In this document: in pieces, positions 6,998 through 10,661 of the stretch | Layout: each line of letters starts with the position of its first letter | How positions within the stretch are numbered: position 1 is the first letter of the stretch | Assembly (NCBI GenBank): GCA_021296015.1 | Contig: JAGWBG010000052.1 | Coordinates: 1 to 10,661, forward strand | DNA: 10,661 nt | Direction of reading: 5' to 3' | Source: Dehalococcoidia bacterium | GTDB taxonomy: Bacteria > Chloroflexota > Dehalococcoidia > Lucifugimonadales > JAGWBF01 | Notes under the pieces: generated by a model | What the model was told of the DNA's origin: nothing | The model's input: only the letters and a program-made list of their open reading frames with translations | Databases searched by the model: none | Made by a program: the position numbers and the translations under genes

Positions 6998-8194
6998 TGC
7001 GGTCGCCAGGTCGAAAGACTTGGCGGCCAGGCTAACGATGTGTTCGCCGATGGAAAGGGAAGACGTTGCCCCCGGAGACGGGGCATTCAGGACGTGTATG
7101 GCGCCTTCGGTCTCCTGGATACTGAAATCATCCAGGAGCCTGCCCCTTTTGTCTACCGCTTGAGCACGCACCCCGGACCCGCCTGAGACCAGGTCCTTGC
7201 TTTTAACTTCCGGGAGGAGCCTCTGGAGGTCGTGAAGGAAGACGCTTTTCATAAACGAGCGGTGCATCTCTCCGACCCCGGTCCTCCAATGTTTCATGGT
7301 CATTGCCCAGAAGCCCGGGTAGCCCAGGGTGCCCAGGGTATCCCCGGCGTTGAAGTTGGTCTTCCTGTACCCCTCCCGTGCAAATGCCAACACGGCATTG
7401 GGACCGGCTTCCACCTCCCCGTGAGCGTTCCTTGTGAAGTGGACGCCAAGGAAGGGGAACCTGGGGTTTGGCACCGGATAGATTAACGATTTTACCAGGT
7501 GGCGGCTTTGGGGGTTCAGGGTATAATACTCTCCCCTAAAAGGTATGATTCGCACATCCGGGGAGACTCCCATCATCCGTGCCACCTTGTCGGCGTGCAG
7601 CCCGGCGCAGTTTATCAAGTATTTGGACTCCAGGCTCTCTTGGGTCGTCTCCAGGAATATAGACCCGGCAGACCGGCGAATATTCCTGACTTCACTATCG
7701 GTAAGAACCTCTCCCCCGTTGGCACACAGGTTATCCGCGTATGCGTTGGCGACCTTCTTGTAGTCAACTATCCCTGTCCCGGGAGCATAGAGGGCCTTGA
7801 TGCCCGTTGTGTGTGGCTCAATCTCTTTCAGTCTCTCCGGCCCTATTATCTCAAGACCTTGGACACCGTTGGCGGTCCCTCTCTGGTAGAGGTCTTCCAG
7901 GCGGCCAAGCTCGGACTCGTCGGTGGCTACGATGACCTTTCCGCACCGTTCGTACTCAATATCGTTAGCCTCACAGCACCGGATGAGGGACTCTACGCCG
8001 CTCGACCCCGGCCTGTAGTAGATGCCCGAATGAATTACCCCGCTGTTATGGCCGGTCTGGTGTACGGCCAGTTCCTTCTCCTTTTCAATCACGACCACCC
8101 GGTGCCGGGGGTATCGCTCGGTGAGCCATAATGCAGTGGACAGGCCAATTATGCCACCACCTATGATTGCCACGTCATATTTTCGAGAATCCAT
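6992..8194 (-). CDS. lhgO: L-2-hydroxyglutarate oxidase family FAD enzyme, with apparent internal deletion
   Basis: A 400-residue flavoprotein of the DAO/LhgO family. LhgO oxidises L-2-hydroxyglutarate to 2-oxoglutarate, passing electrons to the quinone pool or oxygen. Seen: FAD-binding YDVAIIGGGIIGLSTA at 6-21, acidic end of strand two VVVIEKE, the LhgO-diagnostic HQTGHNSGVIHSGIYY at 45-60, CGKVIVATDE near 84-93, NCAGLHAD, PFRGEYY, FPFLGVHFTR, EAGPNAVLAF, GVRAQAV and NAPSPGATSS at the C-terminus. Compared with E. coli LhgO as I recall it, the stretch after YYRPGS is seven residues short: the usual LKA--C--G helix start is missing and the sequence goes straight to SGVESLIRCC. The reading frame is intact. 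I chose the ATG at 8194, preceded by GGGAGGG (8204-8210); a GTG at 8218 would add eight residues with no better ribosome site. The gene follows a dehydrogenase gene by 30 bases, in an operon. Confidence 0.88.
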   Translation of the reverse strand: MDSRKYDVAIIGGGIIGLSTALWLTERYPRHRVVVIEKEKELAVHQTGHNSGVIHSGIYYRPGSSGVESLIRCCEANDIEYERCGKVIVATDESELGRLEDLYQRGTANGVQGLEIIGPERLKEIEPHTTGIKALYAPGTGIVDYKKVANAYADNLCANGGEVLTDSEVRNIRRSAGSIFLETTQESLESKYLINCAGLHADKVARMMGVSPDVRIIPFRGEYYTLNPQSRHLVKSLIYPVPNPRFPFLGVHFTRNAHGEVEAGPNAVLAFAREGYRKTNFNAGDTLGTLGYPGFWAMTMKHWRTGVGEMHRSFMKSVFLHDLQRLLPEVKSKDLVSGGSGVRAQAVDKRGRLLDDFSIQETEGAIHVLNAPSPGATSSLSIGEHIVSLAAKSFDLATAS

Positions 8195-8224
8195 GAGGCC
8201 AAGCCCTCCCTGTCTCACCCTGGC

Positions 8225-9328
8225 TCAGGAGAGGATATAGGGAATAGACATTTCATTGCATATATCCTGAAACCACTGGACAACCTCTTTGTGCAAAGGG
8301 ATGCCGTTCACGCTGCGGTCCTGGAATGTCTCCGCTTCCGGCAAGCCCGCGTACACTACTCGGTCATGGCCGGGGGCGGGGGGAGTGTTCCTGAGGGAGC
8401 GGAGGAAATCATCCATCAGTGACTTGAACGTGTCAACTTCGGTGAAGGCTTCGATACTGTAAGCGCCCACAAAGTGGCTGAAGTTGGGACGTCCTGGGAC
8501 CATCCCAAAGCCGGTGCCGGATAGTATTCCGCTGAGTATGTCCACGACACAGGCGAGGCCGTAGCCCTTGTGAGAGCCGGACTCCCGTGTGCTACCCAGT
8601 GGAAGCAGCGGGTTGTTCCGTGGCATCCCCGGCGTCCATCCGGGCGGGATTGGAACGGGGTCCATGAGGGGAGTACCGTCTTCGTCGGCCACCCAGCCGG
8701 GAGCAAGGTCTACACCCAAACGACTGGCAAGGCCAATCTTGTTACCCGCTACGACGCTGGTAGCGGCGTCGTATACGAAGGGAGGCTCGTCTTTGGCGGG
8801 GGCGGCCACGGCGATAGGATTTGTGCCCACTCTGGTCTCAGCCCCAAAGGTGGGCAGAACTGAGGGCGGACAGCCCGTCATGGAAATGCCAATCATATCG
8901 TGCTTGAGGGCCATCATGGCATGGTAGGATGCCATCCCCATGTGGCGGCCGTTTGATATGGTCACCATGCCTACACCGACGTTCCTGGCCTTTTCGATGG
9001 CTATTTCCATGGACTTGGGCCCTATGATAATCCCCAGACCTCCATCTGAGTCTATGTTGGCGGTCGCCGCAGTCTGCCTGACTATTCGCCAGTTGGGATT
9101 GGGGTTAATCTCCCCGCTGTTGTAGCCCGCCACGTAGGCGCGGAGCATATTTGACACGCCGTGACTCTCTACCCCCCTGAGGTCAGCGGTTACCAGTGCA
9201 TCGGCGGCCAGCCGGGCATCCCCGGTGGAAACGTTCATCTTCTCGAATACATTGGTAACGGTAGTCCGCAGGTCGTTCTCCCTAACGCGGACGGCGTCCT
9301 CTTCTTTAACGTGAAATTGTTCGAGCAT
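8225..9328 (-). CDS. Malate/L-lactate dehydrogenase family (Ldh_2) NAD(P)-dependent oxidoreductase
   Basis: A 367-residue cytoplasmic enzyme of the Ldh_2 family (malate, lactate, sulfolactate and ureidoglycolate dehydrogenases, and imine reductases such as DpkA), structurally unrelated to classical LDH. Family landmarks: ADLRGVESHGVSNMLRAYV near 48-66, GPKSMEIAIEKAR, the NGRHMGMASYHA block (usually SNHFG-AGYYA), PTFGAETRVGTNPIAVAAPA, a DAATSVVAGNKI strand-helix, GWVADEDGTPLMDP, and LLPLGSTRESGSHKGYG with DILSGILSG. These cover the nicotinamide site and catalytic His. The substrate cannot be named, but a 2-hydroxyacid fits the LhgO-type gene downstream. The ATG at 9328 is chosen because AGGAGG (9334-9339) lies 5 bases upstream; an in-frame ATG at 9382 would add 18 residues of non-family sequence and would start upstream of the predicted transcript start. 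Confidence 0.9.
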   Translation of the reverse strand: MLEQFHVKEEDAVRVRENDLRTTVTNVFEKMNVSTGDARLAADALVTADLRGVESHGVSNMLRAYVAGYNSGEINPNPNWRIVRQTAATANIDSDGGLGIIIGPKSMEIAIEKARNVGVGMVTISNGRHMGMASYHAMMALKHDMIGISMTGCPPSVLPTFGAETRVGTNPIAVAAPAKDEPPFVYDAATSVVAGNKIGLASRLGVDLAPGWVADEDGTPLMDPVPIPPGWTPGMPRNNPLLPLGSTRESGSHKGYGLACVVDILSGILSGTGFGMVPGRPNFSHFVGAYSIEAFTEVDTFKSLMDDFLRSLRNTPPAPGHDRVVYAGLPEAETFQDRSVNGIPLHKEVVQWFQDICNEMSIPYILS

Positions 9329-9357
9329 CTGGGCCTCCTGAGGTAGCTTCTGATACG

Positions 9358-9436
9358 GATGGTACTGTACTTCAGCATACACGCTAACCCCGACGTTGAC
9401 AACAACCGGGGTACATACGTGTAGATAGATGGTACT
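9358..9436. repeat. Paired 9-bp direct repeat in the divergent intergenic region
   Basis: GATGGTACT occurs at 9358-9366 and 9428-9436, start points exactly 70 bases apart, both preceded by GATA (9352-9355 and 9424-9427). One copy lies at the predicted start of - strand transcription, the other behind its -35 box, towards the permease gene. This could be an operator pair for a regulator of one or both divergent units, but a 9-bp match may be chance. No regulator gene is in the window. Confidence 0.3.
9374..9402 (-). promoter_or_regulatory. Sigma-70-type promoter for the dehydrogenase-oxidase operon
   Basis: On the - strand, TTGTCA (9402-9397) and TATGCT (9379-9374) are 17 bases apart: five of six and four of six matches to consensus. 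Transcription would begin near 9367, about 40 bases before the ATG at 9328. The -35 box overlaps a TTGACA on the + strand (9396-9401), which lacks a good -10 at normal spacing. Inferred from sequence only. Confidence 0.5.
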
Positions 9437-9473
9437 ATCCTATACCCATCGGAACAATGTACAATCAGATGTA

Positions 9474-10661
9474 ATGCACCTAATCAAGATGCTCCTCTGG
9501 CTTCTCCCGCGACGGCTCCGCTCGTCGTGGGCGCTCCTGGCCATCATCTCCTTTGGCGTGCTGGCTGCCGTTACCCTCATGGCCGTCGCAGCCATCTACT
9601 CCCGCGCTCTGGCTGAAGGGGGGATTCGCCACACAATAGCCATCACCCCCAAAACATCCCTGAACCCCATGATAGTGGTACAGAACAGGCCCCTGGGGCC
9701 CTCCGACTATCGGAGGCTGCGCTCTGCCGTGGAAGGAATCAACGAAGCACGTCTGGGTTACATGACAAGGGATACCCAGCGTCTCGGCCAGGCCCGGCCC
9801 AACTTGCCCCTGGTGTATGAACTTGACGGACAACCTCCACCGGAGAACGCCCCCATTGGACAGCCCTTCTTTCTTACCGACTTTGAGGAGCACGCTCGAA
9901 TAATAGAAGGCAGCTGGCCCAGGAGGGACCCGGTGCTCCACGACGGCGGACTGGACATGGAAGTGGTGATAGGGAGGCAGACGGCCTTGGCAATGGGACT
10001 TGACGTAGGCTCCCAGGCCTACCTCATCCCCTTCAGGGAAATACCGTCGGAGCGAATCGCCTTCACAGTAGTGGGAGTGGCAGAACCCATAGATACCAGG
10101 GAAGAGTACTGGATGCACTCATCCACCGTTTACTTCACCACGGCCGTCACCCCGGACCCGGAGGTGCCCGACGGTGAGAGGGTTACGTTCCCCATGTACA
10201 TCCCCGAGAGCACGTTCCTCAACGGCCTGGGAGCGCGATACCCAACCCTGGTAGGTGACTATACCTGGTTCCTATACCTGGACACCAGTGTGCTGACCGC
10301 CTTCCAGGTGGAGCCTGCCAAAGAAGCCATCGTAGGGCTGGAGACGGACCTGAATAAACGGTTCTCCCGTTCCCTGGTACTGAGCCGATTGGAGCTGACC
10401 CTCACAGAGTTCCAGACCGATCTGACCCATGCCAGAGTGCCCCTCTTTCTGTTTATATCTCTGGTAGTGGTTGTAATCCTTTATTTCCTGGTGCTGGTCA
10501 TGGGGCTGTTGTCCCGCACCCGCAGCGATGAAGCGAGCCTGTTGCGAAGCCGGGGAGCCAACATGTTGCAAGTGGGCGGTCTCATGGCTCTGGGAGAGGG
10601 GATAATAGTGCTTCTGGCGACGGCAGTGGGGCGTTTCCTGGCGCTTGCAATAGTCCTTTAC
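9474..10661 (+). CDS. FtsX/MacB-type ABC transporter permease, N-terminal part, cut by window end
   Basis: The frame is open from the ATG at 9474 to the last base: 396 codons with no stop, so the gene continues past the window. Residues 1-18 are basic (PRRLRSS), then a membrane segment at about 19-42, a large extracytoplasmic domain from about 43 to 320, a second membrane segment at about 323-347 (PLFLFISLVVVVILYFLVLV), then a cytoplasmic loop with EASLLRSRGAN near 354-363. This is the layout of FtsX/MacB-like permeases: TM1, MacB-type periplasmic domain, then the FtsX core with the coupling motif resembling ELLRSRGA. A third membrane segment begins near 370 (LMALGEGIIVLLATAVG). Such proteins work with a LolD/MacB-type ATPase, which is not in the window and may lie downstream. 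No clear ribosome site precedes the ATG; an in-frame ATG at 9489 is an alternative. It is divergent from the dehydrogenase operon. Substrate unknown. Confidence 0.8.
   Translation, partial: MHLIKMLLWLLPRRLRSSWALLAIISFGVLAAVTLMAVAAIYSRALAEGGIRHTIAITPKTSLNPMIVVQNRPLGPSDYRRLRSAVEGINEARLGYMTRDTQRLGQARPNLPLVYELDGQPPPENAPIGQPFFLTDFEEHARIIEGSWPRRDPVLHDGGLDMEVVIGRQTALAMGLDVGSQAYLIPFREIPSERIAFTVVGVAEPIDTREEYWMHSSTVYFTTAVTPDPEVPDGERVTFPMYIPESTFLNGLGARYPTLVGDYTWFLYLDTSVLTAFQVEPAKEAIVGLETDLNKRFSRSLVLSRLELTLTEFQTDLTHARVPLFLFISLVVVVILYFLVLVMGLLSRTRSDEASLLRSRGANMLQVGGLMALGEGIIVLLATAVGRFLALAIVLY

Noticed and set aside
7499..8131. 210-codon + strand frame
   Set aside because: Antisense to the LhgO-like gene, whose family motifs run through the whole stretch.
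9480..10118. 212-codon - strand frame at the right end
   Set aside because: Antisense to the permease, which has membrane segments and a family motif in an open frame of 396 codons.

Overview
The window reads as a chromosomal fragment of a Chloroflexota bacterium, most likely a Dehalococcoidia/SAR202-type lineage known mainly from metagenomes. The evidence is the C-terminus of a DUF2298 multi-membrane protein (a family common in Chloroflexota), two luciferase-like flavin oxidoreductases side by side (a family amplified in SAR202), a 2-hydroxyacid oxidase/dehydrogenase pair, and a high-GC coding style. This placement is inference from gene content; no rRNA or tRNA gene is present to anchor it.

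Layout. (1) Positions 1-394: end of the DUF2298 gene, + strand. (2) 463-2984: a two-gene type II restriction-modification cassette, with an AccI-like endonuclease followed by a gamma-type N6-adenine methyltransferase. It is visibly richer in A/T-ending codons than everything around it and looks like an acquired insert. (3) 3096-5266: two luciferase-like oxidoreductases 5 bp apart, expressed from a region with a perfect tandem 10-bp repeat. (4) 5267-5475: a spacer with a REP-like palindrome and a near-consensus sigma-70 promoter. (5) 5476-6997: an alpha/beta hydrolase and a ComF-type phosphoribosyltransferase, 4 bp apart. (6) 6992-9328, - strand: a malate/L-lactate dehydrogenase family gene followed by an L-2-hydroxyglutarate oxidase (LhgO) family gene, whose end overlaps the end of comF by 6 bp. 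(7) 9329-9473: a divergent intergenic region with a good promoter for the - strand pair. (8) 9474 to the window end: an FtsX/MacB-type ABC permease, open at the 3' edge.

How it fits together: apart from the R-M cassette, the cytoplasmic genes look like catabolic enzymes for oxygenated or hydroxylated organic acids: flavin-dependent oxidation, alpha/beta hydrolysis, NAD-linked 2-hydroxyacid oxidation and flavin-linked 2-hydroxyacid oxidation. No shared pathway can be shown from sequence alone. The most checkable oddities are an apparent seven-residue deletion in a conserved stretch of the LhgO-like protein, the tandem repeat on the oxidoreductase promoter, and the AccI-like cassette with an ExE rather than ExK active-site motif. 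I found no clearly undescribed multi-gene system.
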